Assembly: GCA_018304055.1 (NCBI GenBank)
Contig: JAGVWY010000018.1
Coordinates: forward strand, 1 to 33,956
DNA from: Candidatus Pacearchaeota archaeon
Lineage (GTDB): Archaea; Nanobdellota; Nanobdellia; Pacearchaeales; GW2011-AR1
Direction: 5' to 3'
Length of the DNA: 33,956 nt
How positions within the stretch are numbered: the first letter of the stretch is position 1; each line of letters begins with the position of its first letter. Shown piece after piece: positions 9,004 through 18,311 of this stretch. The position numbers and the translations under genes are program-made. Below the pieces are notes generated by a model. The model was not told the origin of the DNA, did not search any database, and saw only the letters and a list, made by a program, of their open reading frames with translations.

Positions 9004-9345
9004 CTATAATCTTAATTCATTATTTGAAAAACCTAATTCCCTCATTTTAACATAAGCTTCATATAATTCATTTTCTAATAATCCTAATGCGTCTAGTAAT
9101 GAATCGTCGGGTTTACGTTTATCAAGACGAGTTACATTAGTCACTAAAGTTGTTAATTTTTTGGCTAATTCAGGATGTTTTTCTTCCAACATTTTATATT
9201 GAGTTAAATTTCTTCCTTGAATTGTTAATGGATTATCATTGTCAATAAACCAACTATAGAAGCCATAAAAATATTTAGCGTATCTGCTAATACCACTATA
9301 ATCTCTTTCTCTAAATTCCTGAAAAGATAAAGTTTTATCTGTCAT
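9004..9345 (-). CDS. Hypothetical protein
   Basis: ORF starting MTDKTLSFQEF, antisense between nusA and rps12. No family recognised. Confidence 0.5.
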   Translation of the reverse strand: MTDKTLSFQEFRERDYSGISRYAKYFYGFYSWFIDNDNPLTIQGRNLTQYKMLEEKHPELAKKLTTLVTNVTRLDKRKPDDSLLDALGLLENELYEAYVKMRELGFSNNELRL

Positions 9346-9406
9346 TTTACCAATAAAAAACAAACCTTTTTAAACCTTTATCATGATTAGTTATTATCTT
9401 GGTAAA

Positions 9407-9829
9407 ATGGGATTAAATAATGCAACAAAGTTAATTAAGAATAGGAGAAAATTTAGATGGAGTGATAGAAAATATAAGGTTAAGACTCTTAATCTTTTTG
9501 CTAGATCTGATCCTCTCGGAGGAAAGAATCAAGCCCGAGGAATTGTTACTGAAAAAGTTCAAAAAGAAGCAAAACAGCCAAATTCTGCCATGAGAAAATG
9601 TTGTAAAGTTCAATTAATAAAAAACAGCAAAGTTGTTACGGCCTTTATCCCAGGAAATTTAGCACAGAAATTTATTGACGAGCATGATGAGGTTATTATA
9701 GAAAGAATTGGAGGAAAACAGGGAAGAAGTAAAGGAGATATTCCAGGAGTTCGATGGAAAGTTATTAAAGTAAATGACCAGCCTCTTCATAGATTATGGA
9801 TGGGCAAAATAGAAAAAGGAAGAAGATAA
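9407..9829 (+). CDS. rps12: 30S ribosomal protein S12 (uS12)
   Basis: [28 protein letters not shown] and [15 protein letters not shown]; start MGLNNATK. Confidence 0.96.
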   Translation: MGLNNATKLIKNRRKFRWSDRKYKVKTLNLFARSDPLGGKNQARGIVTEKVQKEAKQPNSAMRKCCKVQLIKNSKVVTAFIPGNLAQKFIDEHDEVIIERIGGKQGRSKGDIPGVRWKVIKVNDQPLHRLWMGKIEKGRR

Positions 9830-9830
9830 A

Positions 9831-9989
9831 ATGGAATATGATAATTTAGATCCTTATGATTTTGCACGAGAAAGTAATGAATATAATGGAAATTATAAAT
9901 GGAATTTTGAAGAGCGCGAAAGAGAATTTGATATTGAGCATTTTCCTATACGATCAACTTTAAATTTGAGAAGAAAATATCCAAAATAA
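9831..9989 (+). CDS. 52-aa hypothetical protein between S12 and S7
   Basis: MEYDNLDPYDFARESNEYNGNYKWNFEEREREFDIEHFPIRSTLNLRRKYPK*. Starts 1 nt after the rps12 stop and ends 2 nt before the rps7 start. Confidence 0.55.
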   Translation: MEYDNLDPYDFARESNEYNGNYKWNFEEREREFDIEHFPIRSTLNLRRKYPK

Positions 9990-9991
9990 AA

Positions 9992-10687
9992 ATGACAGAA
10001 GAAATACAAATACAAGCAGAAGAAAAATCAGAGTTAGAAGGAGTTCGAGAACAAGAAACGCAATTTGATGAAATTGTAAAAAAGAAAAAATCTGATTCTT
10101 TTAAGTTATTTGGAATTTATGATGTTTCTGAAGTTAAGGTAAATGATTCTGGAATGAAAAGATACATTAACTTTGACCCGCGAATATTAGTCAAATCTCG
10201 AGGAAGAGTAAGAGAGAAATTTTCTCATGCTAAAATAAATGTATTAGAAGTTTTTGCAAATCTTATTGCTGTTCCAGGACATCGGGGGAAAAAACACAAA
10301 ATACAGACTCATTGGAAATCAGGAAAATATGGCCAAAACATGAGGATAGTACTTAATTGCCTCAATATTATTGAGGAAAGAACTAAACAAAATCCCATCC
10401 AAGTTTTAGTTAGTGCAATAGAAAATGCTGCTCCAAGAGATGGCATTACTGTAATAGAATATGGTGGAGCAAGGTATCCACAAGCAGTTGATGTAAGTCC
10501 TTTGCGAAGATACACCATGACATTAAGGAATATTGTTCAAGGAAGTTATGACAAGTCTTTTAATAAGAAGACAAAAATTGAACAGGCGTTAGCTGACGAG
10601 ATTATAAAAGCGTATAAAAGAGAGGCAGATAGTTTTGCTATGGTGAAAAAGAGGGAGTCAGAAAAATCTGCAGATAGCGCGAGGTAA
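9992..10687 (+). CDS. rps7: 30S ribosomal protein S7 (uS7)
   Basis: INVLEVFANLIAVPGHRGKKHKIQTHWKSGKYGQ...VLVSAIENAAPRDGITVIEYGGARYPQAVDVSPLRR. Confidence 0.94.
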   Translation: MTEEIQIQAEEKSELEGVREQETQFDEIVKKKKSDSFKLFGIYDVSEVKVNDSGMKRYINFDPRILVKSRGRVREKFSHAKINVLEVFANLIAVPGHRGKKHKIQTHWKSGKYGQNMRIVLNCLNIIEERTKQNPIQVLVSAIENAAPRDGITVIEYGGARYPQAVDVSPLRRYTMTLRNIVQGSYDKSFNKKTKIEQALADEIIKAYKREADSFAMVKKRESEKSADSAR

Positions 10688-10691
10688 AACT

Positions 10692-10772
10692 ATGAGACGT
10701 GTAAGTGATTTAGGTGAACATCTTCAAGAGGAATGGCTTTATGCATCTGAAGATGTTCTTTATCCAAAATAA
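10692..10772 (+). CDS. 26-aa microprotein after S7, putative
   Basis: MRRVSDLGEHLQEEWLYASEDVLYPK*; starts 4 nt after the rps7 stop. Confidence 0.35.
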   Translation: MRRVSDLGEHLQEEWLYASEDVLYPK

Positions 10773-10837
10773 CTTAAGAAAGTTTTACTCATTTATATCT
10801 TTCATCTTCATAAATTTTATTTTTAAGAGCCAAGGAA

Positions 10838-11086
10838 TTAGTTTCTATCATTTTTAATTTCTTGAATTATTTTATCCATCATTCTTGGATTTAAACTCAC
10901 ATGCAATTCGCCAGTGCTTGGTTTTGCTAATAAATAACTTTCTTTTATCAAGTTTTCAATTTCTTTTTTTACTTCTTTTAATAAGTGAGGAGGAAATCCT
11001 TTCATAGCGTTTCTTATTTCTGTATGTCTTCCGCCAATATATCTATGCCTGAATAATTTTTTTAATATGGCTCTTTTAATTGACAT
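10838..11086 (-). CDS. Conserved archaeal small protein (probable winged helix)
   Basis: RHRYIGGRHTEIRNAMKGFPPHLLKEVKKEIENLIKESYLLAKPSTGELHVSLNP resembles a conserved archaeal family (recalled, not searched). Confidence 0.6.
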   Translation of the reverse strand: MSIKRAILKKLFRHRYIGGRHTEIRNAMKGFPPHLLKEVKKEIENLIKESYLLAKPSTGELHVSLNPRMMDKIIQEIKNDRN

Positions 11087-11201
11087 TTCTAAATTAAATT
11101 TTATTTATTATTTATAATTTTTGCATTATAAACAAAATTACCTAAAAGGATTTAAAATCCAGAAAGGAAAAATATTTAAAATGTACATGAATAGAATACA
11201 T

Positions 11202-11522
11202 ATGGAACGATCGTCATTTAGTTTGGTTTTTGGAGAATCGCCATCAATCAAAGTTTTGGATTTTTTTCTGAATTTTGATGATTTTGACTATCCAATTTCA
11301 TTTATTTCAAGAGAAACAGAAACAAAATGGGAAACTGTAGAAAGAATTGTTGAAATTCTTATAAAAAAAAGAATTATTAAGAAGACAAGAAAACTCGGAA
11401 AAGCATGGCTTTATAGTTTAAATAAAGAAAGTGAATTAACAAAACTATTAATTGAAATAGATAATCGAATTTCAGAATATTTTATAAAAAAAGAATTAGA
11501 AAGGCAGAAGAAAATTGCCTAA
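11202..11522 (+). CDS. Winged helix-turn-helix transcriptional regulator
   Basis: SIKVLDFFLNFDDFDYPISFISRETETKWETVERIVEILIKKRIIKKTRKLGKAWLYSLN. The AT box aatatttaaaa at about 11169-11178 favours a start at MERSS rather than the ORF-track Met. Confidence 0.65.
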   Translation: MERSSFSLVFGESPSIKVLDFFLNFDDFDYPISFISRETETKWETVERIVEILIKKRIIKKTRKLGKAWLYSLNKESELTKLLIEIDNRISEYFIKKELERQKKIA

Positions 11523-11655
11523 AAATTATAAGAAAGTTTTAAAAACCATTCTTTATATCAATCTGTATCTAAACTATTTTATTAAAATTAAATTTAAAAT
11601 AGTAACAAATAAAAATCAAAGATTTTTAAGATTTCATTTTTAATAATAAGAAAAA

Positions 11656-14600
11656 ATGGCAAAAAAAGAAACTCCATTTGAGAGAATAAAACGATTAATT
11701 AAGAATCAGAATAATATTAGAAATATTGCTACTTCTGCACATATTCATCACGGTAAATGCATAGCTGGTGATTCTAGATTGTTGTTGCATAATGGGGATA
11801 TTAAAATAGCTAAAAAAATCTATGAAGAGATTACAGATAACGGAACAATTATTCAAGAAAATGAAGATTATACTATTTTTTCTCCTAATAAAAAAATTGA
11901 AATTTTTACCTTAAATAAAGATTCTGGTAAAATTGAAAAAAAAGAAATACAATATGTATGGAGACTTTTAGGAGGAAAGACCATTAAAATAAAATTAAGG
12001 AATGGGTTTAATATTGAAACAACTCCAGAACATAAATACATTGTTTATAAAGATGGTTTTAAAGAGGTTTGTGCTGAAGATTTAAAGCTTGGAGACAGAG
12101 TTGTTTGTGGGAGAAAGTTAGATGTAAAACCTAACAAAAACATTAAGTCAGAAATATTGAATAAACTTTCAAAAGAGAATTTTTATGTTAATTTGAAAAA
12201 TGATTTTCATTGTTTCTTAAAAGACAAGATTCATGATTTTGGAATTAAAAATTTAAAATTATCAATAAAATCAAAATCATTTTATCATGGCATTTGGCAG
12301 AACAGATATAATCTAAATGACTTGATAGTTATATCTAATCTCTTTGAAATTTCTTTGGAAAAAATTTATGACAAAATTGATTATATTTATTATAGAACAG
12401 GAAAGCAATTTGGAGGAAATTCTTTAAAAATCAAACTACCTCAAAATTTTGAAGATTTATTTTATTTATCGGGATTATTTTTAGGAGATGGATCTGGAAA
12501 AAAATTTGTTGTTGGAAAGGAAGAACTTGGAGACAAGTTGATAGAAATCTGTAATAAATTAGAAATAAAAACAAAAAAAGTAAGAAGAATTGATAGAACT
12601 CCTGAAATTCATATAAATCTTTCGCTTGTTTATATATTAAAGAGTTTGTTTGATTATCCTTTAAAGAAAAAGTCTCATAATATTAAAATTTCAGATTTTA
12701 TTTTTAATTCTGACAATAAATTAGTGGCCTCGTTTTTAAGAGGATATTTTGATACAGATGGTTGTGTAGAGAAATCAAGGAGAGCTATAACTATATCTTC
12801 TGCAAGCAAACAAATGATTGAAAATCTTCATTTATTATTACTAAGATTTGGGTGTATTGCTATAAAAGAAAAAAGAAATGCTCTTTCAATTTCTGGATTG
12901 TCAGCTATAAATTATCAAAAAGAAATTGGGTTTTTTCATAAAGAAAAAGCTGAAAAGTTAAGAATACTTATTCAAAAAGTTTCTGGAAGCATCGTCTGCG
13001 ATAAAATAAACATAAAAGATCAGGTTATGCTTGTTAATAAAAAACTAAAGGATTTTGATGCTCAACAATTAGCTTTTATTGAAGTAAAATCTATAGAGCA
13101 AGGATTTCAGGATGTAGTTTATGATTTTACAATTCCTGAAACTCATAATTTTATTTCTGAAGGAATGGTTATTCATAATACGGCTCTTACCGATAATCTT
13201 TTAGCTGCTGCTGGAATGATGTCTGAAAAACTTGCCGGAAGCTTGGAAGGAGGTATGATGACTTGGCAACATGCTGATGAACAGGAAAGACTTCTTACAG
13301 TAGATGCAGCGAATGTTTCTATGGCTCATGAATTAGAAGGACAGGAGTATTTGATCAATCTAATAGATACTCCCGGACATGTTGATTTTTCAGGAAATGT
13401 TACGAGAGCAATGAGAGCAATTGACGGAACTATTGTATTAGTGTGTGCTGTTGAAGGAATAATGCCGCAAACAGAAACTGTTTTAAAACAAGCATTAAGG
13501 GAGAGGGTTAAACCAATTCTTTTTATTAATAAAGTAGATAGGATGATTAAAGAATTAAAATTAACTCCAGAGAAAATGCAGGAACGATTCATGAAAATTA
13601 TTGAGCATTTTAACTTGTTAATTGAGCAGATTGCAGAACAAGACTATAGACAAAAATGGAAAGTGAATGTTGCTGATGGGAGTGTTATTTTTGGCAGTGC
13701 TAGGGATAATTGGGCAACATCAGTAGCTTTCATGAAGAAAAAAGGCATTGGTTTTAAGGATATTATTGACCTTTATAATAAATTAGAAGACGAAAGAAAA
13801 GAGTGGGTGTGGAAAAATGCTCCTCTTTTTGAAGTCTTGTTAGATTCTGTAATAAAACATCTTCCATCTCCAATTGAAGCTCAAAAATATAGAATCCCAA
13901 AAATATGGCCTGGAGATACTGAAAGCGAATTTGGAAAAGGTTTGGTTAATTGTGATCCTAATGCAGAACCTGCATTTATTATTACTAATACTATAATTGA
14001 TCAGAGAAGTGGTAAAGAGATTTCAGCAGGAAGGTTGTTTTCTGGAACATTGAAACCTGGGATGGATGTTTATTTGAACGGCGATAAAAAAACTCAAAAA
14101 ATTCAACAAGTACTTGTTTATAATGGTATAAAACCCGAACAAATGGAAGAGGTAACTGCAGGAAATGTTCTTGCTATTACTGGTTTGGTTTCTCGACCTA
14201 GCGAGACAATAACTTTAAAGCCAGAAGAACCTTTTGAAAACATTAAACATATTTTTGATCCAGTTATTACAAAATCTATATCAGTAAACAAACCACAAGA
14301 CCTTCCTAAATTAATTGATGTTTTAAAAAAAGTAGCTAAAGAAGATCCAACATTAAAAATTGAAATTAATGAAGAAACTGGAGAAAATTTAATGTCTGGA
14401 ATGGGAGAACTGCATTTAGAGATTATTGAAAATAGAATAAAGACAGAGAAAGGTGTTGATGTAAAGACATCTGAGCCAATAGTTGTTTACAGAGAAACTG
14501 TTTTAAAAGAAGGAGAAACTGGAGAAGGAAAGTCTCCTAATAAACATAACTTGTTTTTTATTGAAGTAGAACCCTTGGAAGATGAGGTTTATGAGGCAAT

Positions 14601-15267
14601 AAAAAAAAGAGAAATCCACGAAGGAAGAACAAAAAAGAAGAATGAAGAACTATGGAGAAAATTATCAGAGTTAGGAGTTAGTAATGATGAAGCGAGACAA
14701 TATAGAGATATTTACAAAGATTGTGTTTTTCTTGATAAAACTCGAGGAGAAGTTCATATAGGCGAGGTTATTGAAATGGTAATGGATGGTGTTGAACAAG
14801 TTATTGATGCAGGAGTTTTAGCAAGAGAGCCTTGCGCTAAAATGAAAATTAGTTTAATAGACTTAAAACTTCATGAAGATGCTATTCATAGAGGTCCTGC
14901 ACAGGTTTATCCTGCTGTTCGAGATTCAATGAGGATGTCTATTAATTCCGCAACTCCTGTTTTGTTAGAACCAATCCAGACATTACTTTTTGAAGGCCCA
15001 TTAGCTAACATGGGAGATATGACAAAACTTATTCAAAGCAAAAGAGGACAGATATTAGACATTCAACAAGGAGCAGGCCACGTTGCTATTAAATCTAAAT
15101 TACCAGTTGCAGAAATGATTGGACTTGCGAGTGAAATAAGAAGCACTACAGAAGGACGAGGAACTTTCAGCATGGTTGACCAGAGCTTTGAAAGAGTTCC
15201 TCCAAATATTCAACCAGAAGTTATACGAGAAATCAGACAGAGAAAAGGGTTGGCGGAGAATGAATAA
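11656..15267 (+). CDS. fusA: Elongation factor EF-2 precursor containing an intein
   Basis: N-extein ATSAHIHHGK joins C-extein TALTDNLLAAAGMMSEKLAGS...LIDTPGHVDFSGNVTRAMRAIDG...INKVDRM; archaeal EF-2. Confidence 0.95.
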   Translation: MAKKETPFERIKRLIKNQNNIRNIATSAHIHHGKCIAGDSRLLLHNGDIKIAKKIYEEITDNGTIIQENEDYTIFSPNKKIEIFTLNKDSGKIEKKEIQYVWRLLGGKTIKIKLRNGFNIETTPEHKYIVYKDGFKEVCAEDLKLGDRVVCGRKLDVKPNKNIKSEILNKLSKENFYVNLKNDFHCFLKDKIHDFGIKNLKLSIKSKSFYHGIWQNRYNLNDLIVISNLFEISLEKIYDKIDYIYYRTGKQFGGNSLKIKLPQNFEDLFYLSGLFLGDGSGKKFVVGKEELGDKLIEICNKLEIKTKKVRRIDRTPEIHINLSLVYILKSLFDYPLKKKSHNIKISDFIFNSDNKLVASFLRGYFDTDGCVEKSRRAITISSASKQMIENLHLLLLRFGCIAIKEKRNALSISGLSAINYQKEIGFFHKEKAEKLRILIQKVSGSIVCDKINIKDQVMLVNKKLKDFDAQQLAFIEVKSIEQGFQDVVYDFTIPETHNFISEGMVIHNTALTDNLLAAAGMMSEKLAGSLEGGMMTWQHADEQERLLTVDAANVSMAHELEGQEYLINLIDTPGHVDFSGNVTRAMRAIDGTIVLVCAVEGIMPQTETVLKQALRERVKPILFINKVDRMIKELKLTPEKMQERFMKIIEHFNLLIEQIAEQDYRQKWKVNVADGSVIFGSARDNWATSVAFMKKKGIGFKDIIDLYNKLEDERKEWVWKNAPLFEVLLDSVIKHLPSPIEAQKYRIPKIWPGDTESEFGKGLVNCDPNAEPAFIITNTIIDQRSGKEISAGRLFSGTLKPGMDVYLNGDKKTQKIQQVLVYNGIKPEQMEEVTAGNVLAITGLVSRPSETITLKPEEPFENIKHIFDPVITKSISVNKPQDLPKLIDVLKKVAKEDPTLKIEINEETGENLMSGMGELHLEIIENRIKTEKGVDVKTSEPIVVYRETVLKEGETGEGKSPNKHNLFFIEVEPLEDEVYEAIKKREIHEGRTKKKNEELWRKLSELGVSNDEARQYRDIYKDCVFLDKTRGEVHIGEVIEMVMDGVEQVIDAGVLAREPCAKMKISLIDLKLHEDAIHRGPAQVYPAVRDSMRMSINSATPVLLEPIQTLLFEGPLANMGDMTKLIQSKRGQILDIQQGAGHVAIKSKLPVAEMIGLASEIRSTTEGRGTFSMVDQSFERVPPNIQPEVIREIRQRKGLAENE
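11758..13179 (+). other. Intein (474 aa) with LAGLIDADG homing endonuclease, inserted in the EF-2 P-loop (GK^T)
   Basis: Starts CIAGDSRLLL; DOD motifs LSGLFLGDGS and LRGYFDTDGCVE; ends VYDFTIPETHNFISEGMVIHN followed by +1 Thr. Confidence 0.93.
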
Positions 15268-15337
15268 ATTTTATGGGATGAGTATTATTCTCTATAATAA
15301 GAATGTTTTTAATTAATGAATAATTAAAATAATCAGA

Positions 15338-16054
15338 ATGCGTAATAGAAAAAATACTGGATCTTTAGAAATGCAGATTATGGTTCTGGATAAAATACAA
15401 AATGTACTAGCAGAAGCCGGGAGTGTTGTTGATATCCAACCACTTATTGTACAAGCAGGAACTATTGCTCATTTTGCACGAGCTGCGAGACTAGGTTTGG
15501 ATTTTCAAAATTATGCAACAGAAATAAAGCTGCGTGCAGAAAGAAAAGCTGGTGAACTTCTGGCTAAAATGCAACTACATGGAGGAGATCGTAAATCGCG
15601 ATTATATCAAGAGAAGACTTTAGAAGATATGGGGTTTACTAAAAATCAATCAAGTCGTTGGCAGAAATTATATAGAATTCCAGAAGGAATTTTCAATACC
15701 TATATTCACAGAGTAATATCAGACAGAGACGAATTAACGACAGAAGGACTTTTGAGATATTATCGCAAAACTCTTCAAAATAAACAAGGAGTAAAAATCG
15801 GTAAAGATTATAGTCAGGGACATACTAATAAACCAAATCAAAATTTAGTTGATTCTCAATTACAAATAATAAATTTGCGCGAGAATATTGAAGAAATGAT
15901 AAATTACACTCAAACTCTTTGGAAGATTCTTGAACCATTGAGTCAGGATTCAAATGCTACTTTAAAAAGTGGCCAAAGAAGATATTTTCAACATTGGTAT
16001 TCAAGCACACTAGAATTATTAACTCAAATATATGATCAGCTTTCTGATAAATAA
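15338..16054 (+). CDS. Phage/bacterial-type ParB-like or replication-associated protein
   Basis: EIKLRAERKAGELLAKMQLHGGDRKS...LEDMGFTKNQSSRWQKLYRIPEGIFNTYI is typical of phage/bacterial genes (recalled family pattern). Confidence 0.55.
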   Translation: MRNRKNTGSLEMQIMVLDKIQNVLAEAGSVVDIQPLIVQAGTIAHFARAARLGLDFQNYATEIKLRAERKAGELLAKMQLHGGDRKSRLYQEKTLEDMGFTKNQSSRWQKLYRIPEGIFNTYIHRVISDRDELTTEGLLRYYRKTLQNKQGVKIGKDYSQGHTNKPNQNLVDSQLQIINLRENIEEMINYTQTLWKILEPLSQDSNATLKSGQRRYFQHWYSSTLELLTQIYDQLSDK

Positions 16055-16097
16055 CCTTTAATAGATAGGTTTTTAATGTTTCTTAACATATTATTTT

Positions 16098-16342
16098 ATG
16101 GCACAAGAACAAATTGATTTAAATAGAATACGAAAAGAATTAGATTCCTTAAGAGAATTTTGAAAAACTCTGAAAAACAAAATTCTCTAAGAAGAACTCA
16201 GAAATTGAAAATTTCTGATTCATTCAACTTCACAGAAGTTGAAGACTTTGCGAAGACTTTGCTAGATTTCCTTCGGAAATGTCAATTATTCAAAGTTCTC
16301 TTAAGAAAAAGAATTGGTGATATTGAAAATGAAGATTTATGA
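16098..16342 (+). pseudogene. Small ORF interrupted by palindromic element C
   Basis: Reads MAQEQIDLNRIRKELDSLREF* into the element. Removing 16148-16299 restores MAQEQIDLNRIRKELDSLRKRIGDIENEDL*. Confidence 0.6.
16153..16299 (+). mobile_element. Palindromic insertion element, copy C (147 bp, 5-bp TSD cttaa)
   Basis: Termini gagaattttg...caaagttct as in copies A and B; flanked by cttaa at 16148-16152 and 16300-16304; carries internal hairpins. Confidence 0.82.
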
Positions 16343-16411
16343 TGAAGTCTTTTTTCATTAGATATACTTTTCTGCCATAATGTTTTTAAATGAAAAAACA
16401 ATATTATAATT

Positions 16412-17239
16412 ATGGAAGTAAAATGTGAAGTTGTAAGACCCAATGTGATGAGTGACAATCATGCTAGTAACGATAATAGAAGATATCATCGATCTATATT
16501 TGGTTTATATTCTCATGATGTTGTTCAAGTGAGCAGAGACATTGATAAAATTATTTCTCAATATATCGGAGAATTAAAAGTTAAAGAATCTAATTTAAAG
16601 TCTCTTAAAGAGGGGGGGCGTCATAAGAGTAACGAGAGATTTGAAGTTCCTTTATCAAAATATTTAGATGTTATTGTTGCCTCTTTAAAACACGAACCTT
16701 TATCACATATTGGTATTTCCCAAGAATATAGTAAATTATTTGGTTTATCTTATTTAATTGATGCTCAAAATTATGAAGGAGATTCAGATGATATAAGACA
16801 TTGGAGGGGACTTCAGTTAGATTTAGCTGACCTTGAAAAATACTTTGATGATTGGGAGCAACAGACAACAACTAGGTTTGATAGAAAAAGAACTTTAGAG
16901 GAAATGAAAAAACATTATGAAGAATTAGATAGTAAAATGCCTGAAAATTTTGCAGGTTTTTGTATTTCAGATATGAGTGATAACGATGAAGGAAGATATA
17001 TTGGTGTAATAAATTTAACTCAACTAAAAGCAAAAGATAGTGCTCAAATTGATAATGCTGAATTAGCTTTAGTAGAACGATTAAAACAAACAGATGGACC
17101 TTGTTTATCAATGGATTCTTTTAATCTTTTAGCTCAATGGGTTATAACTTTTAATAATGCTCGATATTTAGTTGAGAATTATGGTGATATACTTTTAGAT
17201 AAAAATTGGAAAAGAAGATTTTTCAGATATGATCCTTGA
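16412..17239 (+). CDS. Hypothetical protein (275 aa)
   Basis: Long intact ORF, no family recognised. Confidence 0.65.
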   Translation: MEVKCEVVRPNVMSDNHASNDNRRYHRSIFGLYSHDVVQVSRDIDKIISQYIGELKVKESNLKSLKEGGRHKSNERFEVPLSKYLDVIVASLKHEPLSHIGISQEYSKLFGLSYLIDAQNYEGDSDDIRHWRGLQLDLADLEKYFDDWEQQTTTRFDRKRTLEEMKKHYEELDSKMPENFAGFCISDMSDNDEGRYIGVINLTQLKAKDSAQIDNAELALVERLKQTDGPCLSMDSFNLLAQWVITFNNARYLVENYGDILLDKNWKRRFFRYDP

Positions 17240-17282
17240 TAATAATACATAAATTTATCTATTATTTGTTATTATTCTTAAT

Positions 17283-17513
17283 ATGAGAGTTGAAATTAAT
17301 GAATATATTGTTGCGGATAATGAAATTTGTGGAGGAACCCCCACATTTAAAGGCACAAGAATTATGGTTTACCTTGTACTTGAAATGCTTCAGGCTGGAA
17401 TGAATGTTAAAGAAATCATTAAAGCATATCCTTCTCTCACTGAAGAGCACATCAAATCTGCTCTTAAATTTGCAGCTCAAATCACAGAAAGAGAATTTAG
17501 AATTACTATATAA
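17283..17513 (+). CDS. DUF433 (VapB-type antitoxin-like) protein
   Basis: NEYIVADNEICGGTPTFKGTRIMVYLVLEMLQAGMNVKEIIKAYPSLTEEHIKSALKFA matches the DUF433 pattern. Confidence 0.88.
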   Translation: MRVEINEYIVADNEICGGTPTFKGTRIMVYLVLEMLQAGMNVKEIIKAYPSLTEEHIKSALKFAAQITEREFRITI

Positions 17514-17646
17514 ATCTGAAATTATCTTAAATGTATTAAAGAATTTAACGCCTGAAGATTGTAAAGGGAGAATAATAAAATTACTTCCAGATTCATACGA
17601 ATATTTATGATACTTCATTAATACTATTAAAATTTCAATTTACTTT

Positions 17647-18174
17647 TTATCTTACATACTTTCTTAAAAGCTCTTTTCTGTAAGGATTTTCTGTCAGATC
17701 TTCTAGTGATTTTCTGGAAAATAACCAATAGGCTCTTATATCTGCATAATTGACAATTTTTATTCTTCTATCTAAATCTGTTCCATCTTTTATTTTAATT
17801 GTATCTTTTGGCATGGCTGTTACATCAGCTAAAACTTCTATTGCAAAATTCTTGTCCCATTCATTCCATAATCCATCTACATACATATCAAGAGCCTCTC
17901 TAACCTGTTCATGAGCTAATAAACTTCCTAAAACAATGCCTAGCTTTTTACTTTTAGGGATAGTTAACTTATCTGCTCTTGAAAAAAGCAAGAATGAATA
18001 ATCATTGTTAGTTTCTTCTATAAAATCAATGTCATCGCGGAATTTAGGCAGATTTCTAAGTTCTGTTTCTTCTCTACTTTGTGCAGATACTGCAACATAG
18101 ATTTCAGGAATATCTGATTGTCTGTTAAAACCATGATTAGATTCGTCAACTCCCACATATCTCCATATACTCAT
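17647..18174 (-). CDS. Hypothetical protein, possible RNase H-like fold (low confidence)
   Basis: Starts MSIWRYVGVDESNHG; intact 175-aa ORF. Confidence 0.5.
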   Translation of the reverse strand: MSIWRYVGVDESNHGFNRQSDIPEIYVAVSAQSREETELRNLPKFRDDIDFIEETNNDYSFLLFSRADKLTIPKSKKLGIVLGSLLAHEQVREALDMYVDGLWNEWDKNFAIEVLADVTAMPKDTIKIKDGTDLDRRIKIVNYADIRAYWLFSRKSLEDLTENPYRKELLRKYVR

Positions 18175-18311
18175 ACATTTTCATATTTTATGTTTTTAAA
18201 TAGTTTTTTATTTATTTATTTTGGATATAAGTTTTTACTTTATAGTAATCACAAATAGAAAAATTTAAATAGGTGGTTTTGTTATTATTTGTTGTAGAAA
18301 TTAATTGTACC

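Noticed and set aside
17404-17610. 68-aa ORF overlapping DUF433, considered as a toxin
   Set aside because: No PIN/DUF5615 signature; mostly overlaps the DUF433 gene in another frame.
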